Shown here: positions 1-7,887 of the stretch, piece after piece
How positions within the stretch are numbered: the first letter of the stretch is position 1
Layout of the letters: every line of letters begins with the position of its first letter
Source: Sporobacter sp038405045
GTDB lineage: Bacteria > Bacillota > Clostridia > Oscillospirales > Oscillospiraceae
DNA: 64,000 bases
Reading direction: 5' to 3'
NCBI GenBank assembly: GCA_038405045.1
Contig: JBBZIV010000002.1
Location: forward strand, 401,860 to 465,859
Made by a program: the position numbers and the translations under genes
Notes under the pieces: model-generated
The model's input: the letters and a program-made list of their open reading frames with translations, nothing else
Databases searched by the model: none
What the model was told of the DNA's origin: nothing

Positions 1-1353
1 CTGTGTAACGCCTGTCGTACTGGTCGTTGTCAGAGCCGTGACTTCAGCTGCTGTGAGTGATGCCGAATATGTTCTGCCAGCGGCGTCTGTTGCAGTAATA
101 TCAGATCCGCCCGCATTGTCAGCAGCAACGAGCGTTAGTGATCCGTCCACAAGTAAGGAATCGTCAGCGGCTTGCAGGTTGCCCAAATCAGCTGTACCAT
201 CTGTGTCAGCTGTCACTGGGTTGATAGTGACAACTGATGCATTATTAGATGTGTCCACGGAAGACGCCGTTAACTCATCAAAGTTAATCTTTATGCCGTT
301 TGTGAAAGAAACAGAATCCATTCCAGCTTCGAGCTTGATGCTCTCAGCACCAGTCAGGTTTGCATAAACGCCGTATTCTGCTTCTTGCCCCGTGACGCCG
401 CCAGAAACCGAAACGGTCAGCTTAGAAATATTCTCAGCCAGCGTGTTATAATTGTTTGTGGTGGATGCAATATTTCCTGACAAGCCAACTGTTACTTTGA
501 ATGCATCGTTTGCATCAGAGTTAAACGTCATATCGATTTTAAGGGCTGCGCCAGTTGCAGTATCAAGGGTTTCGAGAGTTTCCTGTGTAATATTCGCTGA
601 GAAGGTCTGGCCGTTGTCGCCAGTTGCGGTGACAGTAATACTGTGGTCTGTACCATAAGAAGCGGAGAGCGTGTAGTTACCGTTTAGCAAATCAGATTCA
701 GCTGCGTTTGTACCAAGTGTTGCTGCATTTGTAACTGATGTGTTGTTAAAGTAGCTATCAGCGCCATCTGTTACAAGTTCAACCGTAGTCGGCTTCGCGC
801 TGGCTACTGCCGCACTTTCAAGCTTCGTTGATACGCTGAAATTGTACGAGCCTGTTGCTGCATTTCCAAGCTGAACAGTCATGCCGCTATTTGCAAGTGA
901 TGCATTAGTAAGATTCTTTGAAGTGGTCGCAAGGGAGCCGTCGAGAAGATTTTTCTTATTGAAGGTTGTGTTCTTGGCGATGTCATCCAGCTCCGACTGA
1001 AGCTGCGTGAACTCGTCCTGTAAGGCGCCACGGTCAATCGTGTTCTCGTTTGTGTCGGAAGCCGATTGCACAGCCAGTTCGCGCATGCGCTGGAGAATCT
1101 GGGTGGAGCTGTCGAGGGCGCCTTCTGCCGTCTGAACAAGGGAGATGGCGTCTTGGGCGTTGGCGGAGGCCTTGTCGAGGCCGCGGATCTGGGCGCGCAT
1201 TTTTTCGGAGATTGCAAGGCCGGCTGCGTTGTCAGCCGCCGTGTTGATGGCGTAGCCGGATGAAAGCTTGGCCACCGCGCTGGAGATTTTGTTTTGGTTC
1301 TTCGTGTACTGGGTATAGGTGTTCATCGCGGTAAGGTTTGTGTTAATACGCAT
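1..1353 (-). CDS. fliC: Flagellin, 3' end cut by the window start
   Basis: Structural subunit of the flagellar filament, exported through the flagellar type III gate and assembled outside the cell. 451 residues are visible. The N-terminal D0/D1 helical domain is intact: it opens MRINTNLTAMNTY and contains the conserved LSSGYAINTAADNAAGLAIS-type stretch and the ELAVQSASDTN motif. From about residue 170 on the sequence is Ala/Thr/Ser/Asp-rich and matches the variable surface-exposed D2/D3 part. The C-terminal D1/D0 domain lies beyond position 1, so the full protein is larger than the minimal ~280 aa flagellins. ATG at 1353 is preceded by AGGAGGAA at optimal spacing. The gene is divergent from the fliF cluster, has its own sigma-28 promoter and a long leader. 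Confidence 0.93.
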   Translation of the reverse strand, partial: MRINTNLTAMNTYTQYTKNQNKISSAVAKLSSGYAINTAADNAAGLAISEKMRAQIRGLDKASANAQDAISLVQTAEGALDSSTQILQRMRELAVQSASDTNENTIDRGALQDEFTQLQSELDDIAKNTTFNKKNLLDGSLATTSKNLTNASLANSGMTVQLGNAATGSYNFSVSTKLESAAVASAKPTTVELVTDGADSYFNNTSVTNAATLGTNAAESDLLNGNYTLSASYGTDHSITVTATGDNGQTFSANITQETLETLDTATGAALKIDMTFNSDANDAFKVTVGLSGNIASTTNNYNTLAENISKLTVSVSGGVTGQEAEYGVYANLTGAESIKLEAGMDSVSFTNGIKINFDELTASSVDTSNNASVVTINPVTADTDGTADLGNLQAADDSLLVDGSLTLVAADNAGGSDITATDAAGRTYSASLTAAEVTALTTTSTTGVTQ

Positions 1354-1450
1354 GATTGTTCCTCCTTGATGTTTCCGGCGGCGTCCATGCCGCTCGGTTT
1401 TTGTTTTGACGAGCTCCGCGTCGGACGGGAGACTCCTTACATTCTCCTTT
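1354..1450 (-). promoter_or_regulatory. Flagellin leader with seven GGA motifs (candidate CsrA target)
   Basis: Read on the minus strand, the 97 nt before the flagellin start contain seven GGA triplets (at 1447-1445, 1436-1434, 1417-1415, 1386-1384, 1376-1374, 1365-1363 and 1362-1360). The last two form the Shine-Dalgarno sequence itself. In Bacillus subtilis CsrA represses hag by binding GGA sites, one of them overlapping the Shine-Dalgarno, and FliW relieves it. fliW and csrA are both in this window (29726-30414). CsrA binding here is inferred from the motifs. Confidence 0.6.
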
Positions 1451-1576
1451 ATCGCAAAATTCGACACAGACTTTAGTCATTTTGATAAAAAAATTTTTGT
1501 GAGTTATTTTGCAAAAATTCTCATCATTTTCAGTTGTTTTGTGAGAAAACGGTGAGAGAAATGAATTAAAAAGCTA

Positions 1577-1603
1577 TTATCGAAACATTTCAAAAATAAT
1601 TTA
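1577..1603 (-). promoter_or_regulatory. Sigma-28 (SigD/FliA) promoter of flagellin
   Basis: On the minus strand TAAA (1603-1600), a spacer of exactly 15 nt, then TTCGATAA (1584-1577). The known sigma-D/sigma-28 consensus is TAAA-N15-GCCGATAA, so this differs only at the first two bases of the -10 element. It faces the flagellin gene and implies a leader of about 215 nt. The matching sigma factor gene lies at 21957-22700. Confidence 0.85.
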
Positions 1604-2002
1604 GTGTGAATTTCAATAGATTTTTTGGGCGAAACCCAGAAAATTGTCGGGCCGACACCGAATAAAGCGAAAATATTATGCAAATAGCACAAATAGTATA
1701 TAAAAATACGCAGATTATATGGATATTAAGTATAAAAAAATGAAAATCGAAATTTGTAGAATTATATTGCATTTTGGCAAAAATTATAGTAACCTAAGAC
1801 TCAGATAAGGGAAGAACCGTGAAAATGACCTATGTAAACCGTTTCATTACGGCTCATTCTCCGGTGGCGTTCAGCGTGAATAATTATACTGAAATTGTAT
1901 ATTTATTCACTCTTTTTGCACAAAAATAGCTGTTTGGCGCGTGCCGAAATTCGCGAAAAAAGGCTGAAAGCGTAGTCTGAATGGAGAGCAGGGGCGGTAG
2001 GA
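1604..2002. other. Intergenic region between flagellin and fliF
   Basis: AT-rich divergent region without a credible gene. Besides the flagellin promoter it holds a long inverted repeat at 1876-1910, listed separately. No convincing sigma-A or sigma-28 promoter toward fliF could be picked by eye. A CCGAATAA at 1658-1665 resembles a sigma-28 -10 element but has no TAAA at the right distance. Confidence 0.6.
1876..1910. repeat. Inverted repeat upstream of fliF
   Basis: Left arm 1876-1889 (GTGAATAATTATAC) and right arm 1897-1910 (GTATATTTATTCAC) are reverse complements at 13 of 14 positions with a 7-nt centre. It lies about 95 bp before the fliF start. The low GC content argues against a terminator. 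An operator for a regulator of the flagellar cluster is the simplest reading, but that is inference. Confidence 0.6.
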
Positions 2003-3595
2003 TTGGCTGCTTTTATGAAATCGATGCTGGATAGAACGCGTGAGTTTTTTCAGAATATCGAAAAAAAGAAGTTAATAATGCTGATTTCGTTGGCGGTCAC
2101 GGTTGTCGCTGCCGGTATTGTTGGTGCGCTGTTGCTCAATCAGGTGCATTACACGGTGCTCTACTCGGGGCTTGACGCGGGCGAAGCCGGGACGATCAAA
2201 ACGCTGCTGGATAACAAGGGCGTCAAATCAAAAGTTCAGGGGACGAGCACAATCCTTGTTCCGGACGATCAGGCAGACGAGCTGCGCATTGAGCTGGCCT
2301 CGGAGGGCTATCCGAGCACTGGCCTCAATTACGACATCTTTTCTAATTCCTCCGCCATCGGCTCGACGGATTTGGAACGCCGTACATATTTGCAGTACCA
2401 GCTTCAGGAAAATATGCGCGCTACAATCAACAAGATGGACAAGATCCAGGATTCTGTTGTCATCGTCAATCTCGCGTCGGATTCCTCTTTCGTCGTCACG
2501 GACACGACAAAAGACGCCAGCGTCGCCGTCATGCTCAAACTGAAGGAAACGCAAACGCTGACAAGCGGCGAAGCAAAAACGATCGGCGAATTCGTGCTCA
2601 AGTGCGTACCGGACCTCAAACCGGAAAACGTGAGCATAGTCGACGCCAAGATGAACTCATACAGTATTAATGAGGACGACGGCACCGGGGAATATTCGGC
2701 AAGCCAGCAGCAGCTGACGGAGCAGATGAAATCGATTCTATCCGAACAGGCTTTGAACATCTTGGAACCGGTTATCGGAACGGGCAATGTCGCCGTCTCG
2801 GTGAATTTAAGCCTCGACTTTGATAAGCAGACTGTCAGCAAGGTCGAATTTGCCCCACCGGTTTCCGGTGAAACGGACGGCCTTGTCCGCAGCAGTGAGG
2901 AGATTACTAACGCCAGCGGGACGGGGACCGATGCCACCGGTACGGCTGGAACGACTACGAACGGGACGGGCACACCGGCATACGTCACAAATGGTTCATC
3001 AACGGGGTCAACGAGTAACAGCTCGTCAAAAACTTATAATTATGAGCTCAATGAGATCCAGACGCAGATAGAAAAGGCACAGGGCTCCGTTCAGAATCTC
3101 TCGGTCGCCGTACTCGTTAACTCCAGTGCCGCCGATGGGATCGACGGTTATGTTGATAAAGTTAAAAATCTTGTCGCCAAGGCGATTGGCGTGAAGCCGG
3201 ATTACATTTCGGTGGAGCTGATGCCGTTTTCACAGAGTAATGGTATCGACAGCGCGTTTGAGCAAAACCAGGATACGATCAAACAGGTCACGCAAAACAG
3301 CCTTATTAAAACAATCGTTACCATCGCGGCGCTGCTGGCAGCCGTTATCATTACGCTCCGTTTCTTTGGGAAGAGGACCTTCAAGCATCGGGAAGATGAG
3401 GGGCACGGACTCAAGCCGCAGCCTGTCGGCGTAACGGCGGGTGATAGCGACGTTTTGCCGGAGCTTCCAAACTTTGACTTGACTGACCTCGTCCTAAAAA
3501 AATCAACGGAAGCGGAGAAAATTGAAGAGCTGATGGACAGGTATCCCGAGACGGTGGCGCTTATTCTGCGCACGTGGCTGGCGGAGGATAATTGA
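2003..3595 (+). CDS. fliF: Flagellar M-ring protein FliF
   Basis: Forms the MS ring in the cytoplasmic membrane, the base on which rotor and export gate assemble. 530 aa, usual length. One membrane segment lies at about residues 24-45 and a second at about 434-455, flanking the periplasmic ring-building domains. A Gly/Thr/Ser-rich linker lies around residues 305-340. The C-terminal tail is acidic-hydrophobic (ELMDRYPETVALILRTWLAE), as expected for the FliG-binding region. The TTG at 2003 has a GGGGCGG before it. ATG at 2015 is an alternative start with weaker spacing. It is the first gene of the cluster and fliG starts 1 nt after its stop. Confidence 0.95.
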   Translation: MAAFMKSMLDRTREFFQNIEKKKLIMLISLAVTVVAAGIVGALLLNQVHYTVLYSGLDAGEAGTIKTLLDNKGVKSKVQGTSTILVPDDQADELRIELASEGYPSTGLNYDIFSNSSAIGSTDLERRTYLQYQLQENMRATINKMDKIQDSVVIVNLASDSSFVVTDTTKDASVAVMLKLKETQTLTSGEAKTIGEFVLKCVPDLKPENVSIVDAKMNSYSINEDDGTGEYSASQQQLTEQMKSILSEQALNILEPVIGTGNVAVSVNLSLDFDKQTVSKVEFAPPVSGETDGLVRSSEEITNASGTGTDATGTAGTTTNGTGTPAYVTNGSSTGSTSNSSSKTYNYELNEIQTQIEKAQGSVQNLSVAVLVNSSAADGIDGYVDKVKNLVAKAIGVKPDYISVELMPFSQSNGIDSAFEQNQDTIKQVTQNSLIKTIVTIAALLAAVIITLRFFGKRTFKHREDEGHGLKPQPVGVTAGDSDVLPELPNFDLTDLVLKKSTEAEKIEELMDRYPETVALILRTWLAEDN

Positions 3596-3596
3596 T

Positions 3597-4613
3597 ATGG
3601 CCGGTGCGGATTTAAGACGCCTAACACGGCGGGAGAAAGCGGCGATCCTTTTGATCGCGCTCGGAAAGAATCAGGCCGCCGAAATTTTTAAATACCTCAC
3701 AGAAGAGGAGATTGCCACACTGACACTGGCAATCACAACGACGGAAAAGGTGACGAAGGAAGAAAGCGAAAGCGTTCTATCCGAATTTTTGGAGACGGTT
3801 CTGGCCCAGAAATTTATCTCAGAGGGCGGGCTGGATTACGCGCGCGGCGTTTTAAAAAAAGCGCTTGGCGATAACAAGGCAGGCGAAATTCTCGACAAGC
3901 TCACAGAGACGCTTCAGGTACGGCCTTTCGAGTTTGTCCGCAAGGCTGACACGATGCAGATTGTTCACCTCGTGGCCAACGAGAACCCGCAGATGATTGC
4001 GCTCCTTATGTCCTATCTGGAGCCGAAAAAAGCATCCGGTGTGCTGGCGGCGCTCCCGAACAGCCTGCAGGTAGAAGTCATCACGCGCATGGCGAATATG
4101 GAAAGCGTCATTCCGGAATACATCCGCGAGGCCGAAATGATTTTAGAGCAGCGTCTGGCCAAAATGGGCATGAGCGACCAGACGACCGTCGGCGGGATCG
4201 ACGCCGTTGTTAAAATTATTAACAGTGTCGACCGCGGCACAGAGAAAAATATTTTGGAAAGCCTCGACGTCCTTGACCCGGACCTGTCTGAAAATATTAA
4301 AAAGAATATGTTCGTTTTCGAAGATATCGCCAAGCTTTCAAACCAGGCGATTCAGCGCGTTCTCAAAGATGTGCAGCAAAGCGACATCGCCGTGGCGCTG
4401 AAGGGTGCCAACGAAGAGGTCAAAAATGTCATCATGTCTAATCTCAGTAAGCGGCTGCAGGAAATGATCGCCGACGACCTCTCTGTCATGGGCCCGATGC
4501 GTATGAAGGATGTGGAGGAAGCGCAGCAGAAGATTGTAAACGCTGTCCGGGCGCTGGAGGAAAACGGCGAAATTATCGTTTCCAGGGGGGACGCCAGCGA
4601 TGTCCTCGTTTAG
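3597..4613 (+). CDS. fliG: Flagellar motor switch protein FliG
   Basis: Rotor protein that couples the MS ring (FliF) to the stator and to the FliM/FliY switch. 338 aa, the usual length. Contains the N-terminal FliF-binding domain, the middle domain (an ENPQ motif where the family usually has EHPQ, at about residue 122) and the C-terminal charged torque helix region around residues 265-320. GGAGG inside the end of fliF serves as ribosome site. Its end overlaps fliH by 14 bp, which suggests translational coupling. Confidence 0.96.
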   Translation: MAGADLRRLTRREKAAILLIALGKNQAAEIFKYLTEEEIATLTLAITTTEKVTKEESESVLSEFLETVLAQKFISEGGLDYARGVLKKALGDNKAGEILDKLTETLQVRPFEFVRKADTMQIVHLVANENPQMIALLMSYLEPKKASGVLAALPNSLQVEVITRMANMESVIPEYIREAEMILEQRLAKMGMSDQTTVGGIDAVVKIINSVDRGTEKNILESLDVLDPDLSENIKKNMFVFEDIAKLSNQAIQRVLKDVQQSDIAVALKGANEEVKNVIMSNLSKRLQEMIADDLSVMGPMRMKDVEEAQQKIVNAVRALEENGEIIVSRGDASDVLV

Positions 4614-5349
4614 AATCGACAGGCAGTATGTCTCTTTTGAAACGGCTGAAACGCAGACCGTTTACGCCCAGCGGCACGAGCCGGTGCCGGTGGAACATCC
4701 CGCCGCGCCGGGTGACGATATTAACAGGCTATATAACGAAATTTACGAACGGCTTCAGCAGGAGCACGCTGAACAGGCCGAAACAATGCTGCAAAAAGCC
4801 AAGGAAGAGGCGCAGGAAATCATTGACAGGGCAAAAAGAGAAGCCTCCGATATGCTCAGCGCGGCGCAGGACGAGAGTGATCGCCGTTGTGCGGAAACCG
4901 AGCAGGCGCTAGCAGCGGCTGAAGCCGAACGCAAAAGTGACGAAGCAAACCGGCTGCTTCAAATGGAAAGTGACCTGCAAAGCCGCTACAAGGTTATGGT
5001 TGAGCAAATGCGCGGCGACTTTGTGACACTTGTGATGGATATCACTAAAAAAATCATCGGGTATAAGCTTGACGAATCCGATGCCGTTTTTCTGAATCTG
5101 ATTAAAGACGCTTTAGAACGCCTGAAGCAAACGGGGACGATAACCATTCGCGTCAGCCCGCAAGATTACGCCCGATATTTCGGGGCTGAACGGCCCGAGC
5201 TCGAGCCGGAGAACAGTGACGCCCGCATCGTTGCCGTTGAGGACCCGGCATTCAAACCGGGGGACCTTGTCGTCGAGTCGGACGGGGAAGTCGTTGACAT
5301 CTCCATCGACCGGCAGCTCGACCTGATTGAACAGGCTTTTTCAAACTGA
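4600..5349 (+). CDS. fliH: Flagellar assembly protein FliH
   Basis: Cytoplasmic regulator of the export ATPase FliI, linking it to the C ring. 249 aa. A long Ala/Glu/Lys-rich coiled coil spans about residues 45-125, followed by the C-terminal FliH/V-ATPase E-subunit-like domain with the typical FKPGDLVVESDGEVVDISID stretch near the end. It overlaps fliG and is 12 nt from fliI. FliH is poorly conserved, but position and domain layout make the call firm. Confidence 0.9.
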   Translation: MSSFRIDRQYVSFETAETQTVYAQRHEPVPVEHPAAPGDDINRLYNEIYERLQQEHAEQAETMLQKAKEEAQEIIDRAKREASDMLSAAQDESDRRCAETEQALAAAEAERKSDEANRLLQMESDLQSRYKVMVEQMRGDFVTLVMDITKKIIGYKLDESDAVFLNLIKDALERLKQTGTITIRVSPQDYARYFGAERPELEPENSDARIVAVEDPAFKPGDLVVESDGEVVDISIDRQLDLIEQAFSN

Positions 5350-5361
5350 GAGGGACAGCCG

Positions 5362-6669
5362 ATGCAAAGCGATTTCCAAAGCTTTCACGATATTCTGAAA
5401 AACCTTAACACCGTTGAGCACAGCGGCAAGGTCATGAAGGTCGTCGGGCTGACGGTGGAGTCAAACGGCCCTGCCGTCAACATCGGCAATATCTGCCGCA
5501 TCTATCCCTCCGTCGGTGACGATTACGTTGAAGCCGAAGTCGTCGGCTTTCGCGACCAGCGCGTTTTGCTAATGCCGTTCGGCGACATGACCGGTATTGG
5601 CTTCGGCAGCCGGGTTGTTTCAACGGGCCACTCCCTGCGTGTGGCGGTGTCCGACGAACTCATTGGACGCGTTTTGAACGCGCTTGGCAAGCCCATGGAC
5701 GACGGCCCCCCCATCCCGGACGATATTTGCTATCCAGTTGACAATATGCCGCCAAATCCTCTTACGCGCACGCGCATTTCGCAGGAGTTCCCGCTCGGTG
5801 TACGTGCCATTGACGGACTCTTAACAGTCGGACAGGGGCAACGGCTCGGTATATTCGCCGGCAGCGGCGTCGGTAAATCAACGCTTCTCGGCATGATTGC
5901 GCGCAACGCCGTGGCGGATGTCAACGTCATCGTCCTCGTCGGTGAACGCGGGCGCGAGGTCAAGGATTTTATAGAAAAAGACTTGGGGCCGGAAGGCTTG
6001 CGGAAAACGGCTCTCATCGTTGCAACGAGCGACCAGCCCGCTCTTCTGCGCCTGAAGGCGGCGCTTGTGGGGACGAGCATTGCCGAGTATTTCAGAGACA
6101 AGGGCCTGAAGGTTTTACTCCTGATGGATTCCGTCACGCGCTTTGCCATGGCCCAGCGGGAGATTGGCATGGCCGTTGGCGAGCCGCCGATTTCGCGCGG
6201 CTTCCCCCCGTCGGTGTACTCGATTCTACCAAAGCTTTTAGAGCGCTCGGGAACGTCGGATAAGGGCTCGATCACAGGCCTTTACACCGTTCTTGTCGAA
6301 GGCGACGATATGAACGAGCCAATCTCCGACACCGTCCGCGGTATTCTTGACGGGCATATCGTCCTCTCGCGGGCGCTGGCAACGGCCAACCATTATCCGG
6401 CGATTGACGTTCTGGAAAGCATCAGCCGCGTTATGAAGGATATTATTCCGGCGGAGCAGTACGACAAGGCCGGATTCATCAAAAACACGATGGCCGTCTA
6501 CCGCAAGGCGAAAGACCTCATCGATATTGGTGCCTATAAGGCAGGCTCCAGCGCAGAAATTGACGAGGCCGTCCGATTAAACCCTGTGGTTACCGGATTT
6601 TTAAGACAGACAGTTGACGAGGCGGCGACGTACGACGCGGTTAAAGAAGGCCTGTATGCGATTGAATAA
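5362..6669 (+). CDS. fliI: Flagellar export-specific ATPase FliI
   Basis: ATPase of the flagellar type III export apparatus, related to the F1 beta subunit. 435 aa, the usual length. Walker A GSGVGKST lies at about residues 167-174 and Walker B LLLMD at about 252-256. GERGREV and the DSVTRFAMAQREIG stretch are also typical of FliI. ATG follows GAGGGACAG. The gene is in the standard fliH-fliI-fliJ order. Confidence 0.97.
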   Translation: MQSDFQSFHDILKNLNTVEHSGKVMKVVGLTVESNGPAVNIGNICRIYPSVGDDYVEAEVVGFRDQRVLLMPFGDMTGIGFGSRVVSTGHSLRVAVSDELIGRVLNALGKPMDDGPPIPDDICYPVDNMPPNPLTRTRISQEFPLGVRAIDGLLTVGQGQRLGIFAGSGVGKSTLLGMIARNAVADVNVIVLVGERGREVKDFIEKDLGPEGLRKTALIVATSDQPALLRLKAALVGTSIAEYFRDKGLKVLLLMDSVTRFAMAQREIGMAVGEPPISRGFPPSVYSILPKLLERSGTSDKGSITGLYTVLVEGDDMNEPISDTVRGILDGHIVLSRALATANHYPAIDVLESISRVMKDIIPAEQYDKAGFIKNTMAVYRKAKDLIDIGAYKAGSSAEIDEAVRLNPVVTGFLRQTVDEAATYDAVKEGLYAIE

Positions 6670-6692
6670 CGACGGCTTCGGAGGGCGCGTGC

Positions 6693-7163
6693 ATGAAAAA
6701 ATTTGTATTTTCCCTCGGTGCCCTGTACGACGTTAAAAAAGCCGAAAAGGATGCACGGCAGGCACAGTTTGCCGCCGCAACGGCGGCGCTTGAAGCCGCA
6801 AAGGCCAGAAAAGAAGCACTTGAAAAAACGCATAAAGAGAAAAAGGCGCAATATGAACAACAGGCAAAGGCCGGTATGACCGTCAGCGACTTTAAAGGCT
6901 ATGCCGTCTATTTTGAAGAGCTGCTGGAGACCATTCAGAAGTCAGGGCGCGAGGTTGACAGAGCCGCAAGAGAGGCAGAAGCACGGCGCGGAGAGCTTGT
7001 GACCGTGCACAAGGAAATCAAGGTGCTTGAAAAGCTGTATGACAAGCAGTATGCCGAGTATGTAAAAGAGCTTGAAAAGAGTGAAACAAAAACGGTTGAC
7101 GATATCGTCTCCTACAACGTGACGGAGTCGGGCGGCCGCGAGCCGGGGGCGGTAATACCATAA
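6693..7163 (+). CDS. fliJ: Flagellar protein FliJ
   Basis: Small coiled-coil protein of the export apparatus that sits in the FliI hexamer and escorts chaperones. 156 aa, almost entirely Lys/Glu/Ala-rich coiled coil with no membrane segment. It opens MKKFVFSLGALYDVKKAEKD, typical of FliJ. Identification rests on this opening, the helical composition, the length and the place directly after fliI. GGAGGGC precedes the ATG. Confidence 0.85.
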   Translation: MKKFVFSLGALYDVKKAEKDARQAQFAAATAALEAAKARKEALEKTHKEKKAQYEQQAKAGMTVSDFKGYAVYFEELLETIQKSGREVDRAAREAEARRGELVTVHKEIKVLEKLYDKQYAEYVKELEKSETKTVDDIVSYNVTESGGREPGAVIP

Positions 7164-7185
7164 TACGACATCGGGAGATGAGCGC

Positions 7186-7854
7186 ATGAGTCCAGCGTCC
7201 ACGGCCGGAAAGCCCGGAAAACTAGGTGATAAGGAATTTGAAGAGGCATTCAAGCCGGGGGCGAAGGATGTTCCCCCCGACAAGGTGCTGAAGGCAAAGA
7301 AGAAATCGCCGCTCATAACGGTTGTCATTGTTCTGATTATCCTTGTTTTGATGGCAGGCGGCGTTGCTGGGCTTTATTTAACAGGAAACATGAACCCACT
7401 TTTGCAAGCCGTCGGCCTTGGCAGCCTTGTCGATACGTCGCAGGGTGACCGCGCGGCGGCGCTCGATGCGCGCGAGGCGGCACTCAACACCAGAGAACAG
7501 GCGCTTAACGACTTGCAGAAGCAGCTTGATGACCAAGCGGCGCAAAGCAGTGCGCAACCCTCGACGAGTCCTTCCGGATCGGGCGGGCAGACAACGACGA
7601 CGACGACATCAGCACAGACGCTTGAAGAACTGCTCACTGGGCTGTCCACTGAAAAGCTCACGGAGCTCCAGCAGGTCGGCTCGATTTATAGCAAAATGGA
7701 TGCTGTTTCGGCGGGCGCGATTATGACAAAGGTTTATGATGCGCAGCAGATTGCCGTTATTGTCTATTACATGCAGCCAGCCGCGGCAGCCTTGCTTCTG
7801 TCGAAACTGGACCCTCAGCTGGCTGCGGACGTCACAAAGATTCTGGCAAGCTGA
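7186..7854 (+). CDS. MotE-like flagellar membrane protein
   Basis: 222 aa. An N-terminal ~43-residue cytoplasmic Lys-rich part is followed by one membrane helix (about 45-67), a predicted coiled coil rich in Ala/Arg/Gln (about 85-125), a Ser/Thr/Gly linker, and a C-terminal helical domain (about 145-222) with the MgtE-N-like pattern (SAGAIMTKVYD, LLLSKLDPQLAADVTKIL). This layout is that of the MotE/YlxF family found between fliJ and fliK in Firmicutes. MotE proteins are thought to act as stator-associated factors. The function here is inferred from family and position. Confidence 0.75.
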   Translation: MSPASTAGKPGKLGDKEFEEAFKPGAKDVPPDKVLKAKKKSPLITVVIVLIILVLMAGGVAGLYLTGNMNPLLQAVGLGSLVDTSQGDRAAALDAREAALNTREQALNDLQKQLDDQAAQSSAQPSTSPSGSGGQTTTTTTSAQTLEELLTGLSTEKLTELQQVGSIYSKMDAVSAGAIMTKVYDAQQIAVIVYYMQPAAAALLLSKLDPQLAADVTKILAS

Positions 7855-7887
7855 GGCTTAAATGATTGTGTGTGAGAGGAGGATACT

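Noticed and set aside
1658..1665. CCGAATAA resembling a sigma-28 -10 element toward fliF
   Set aside because: No TAAA lies 15 nt upstream, and the fliF start is about 340 nt away.
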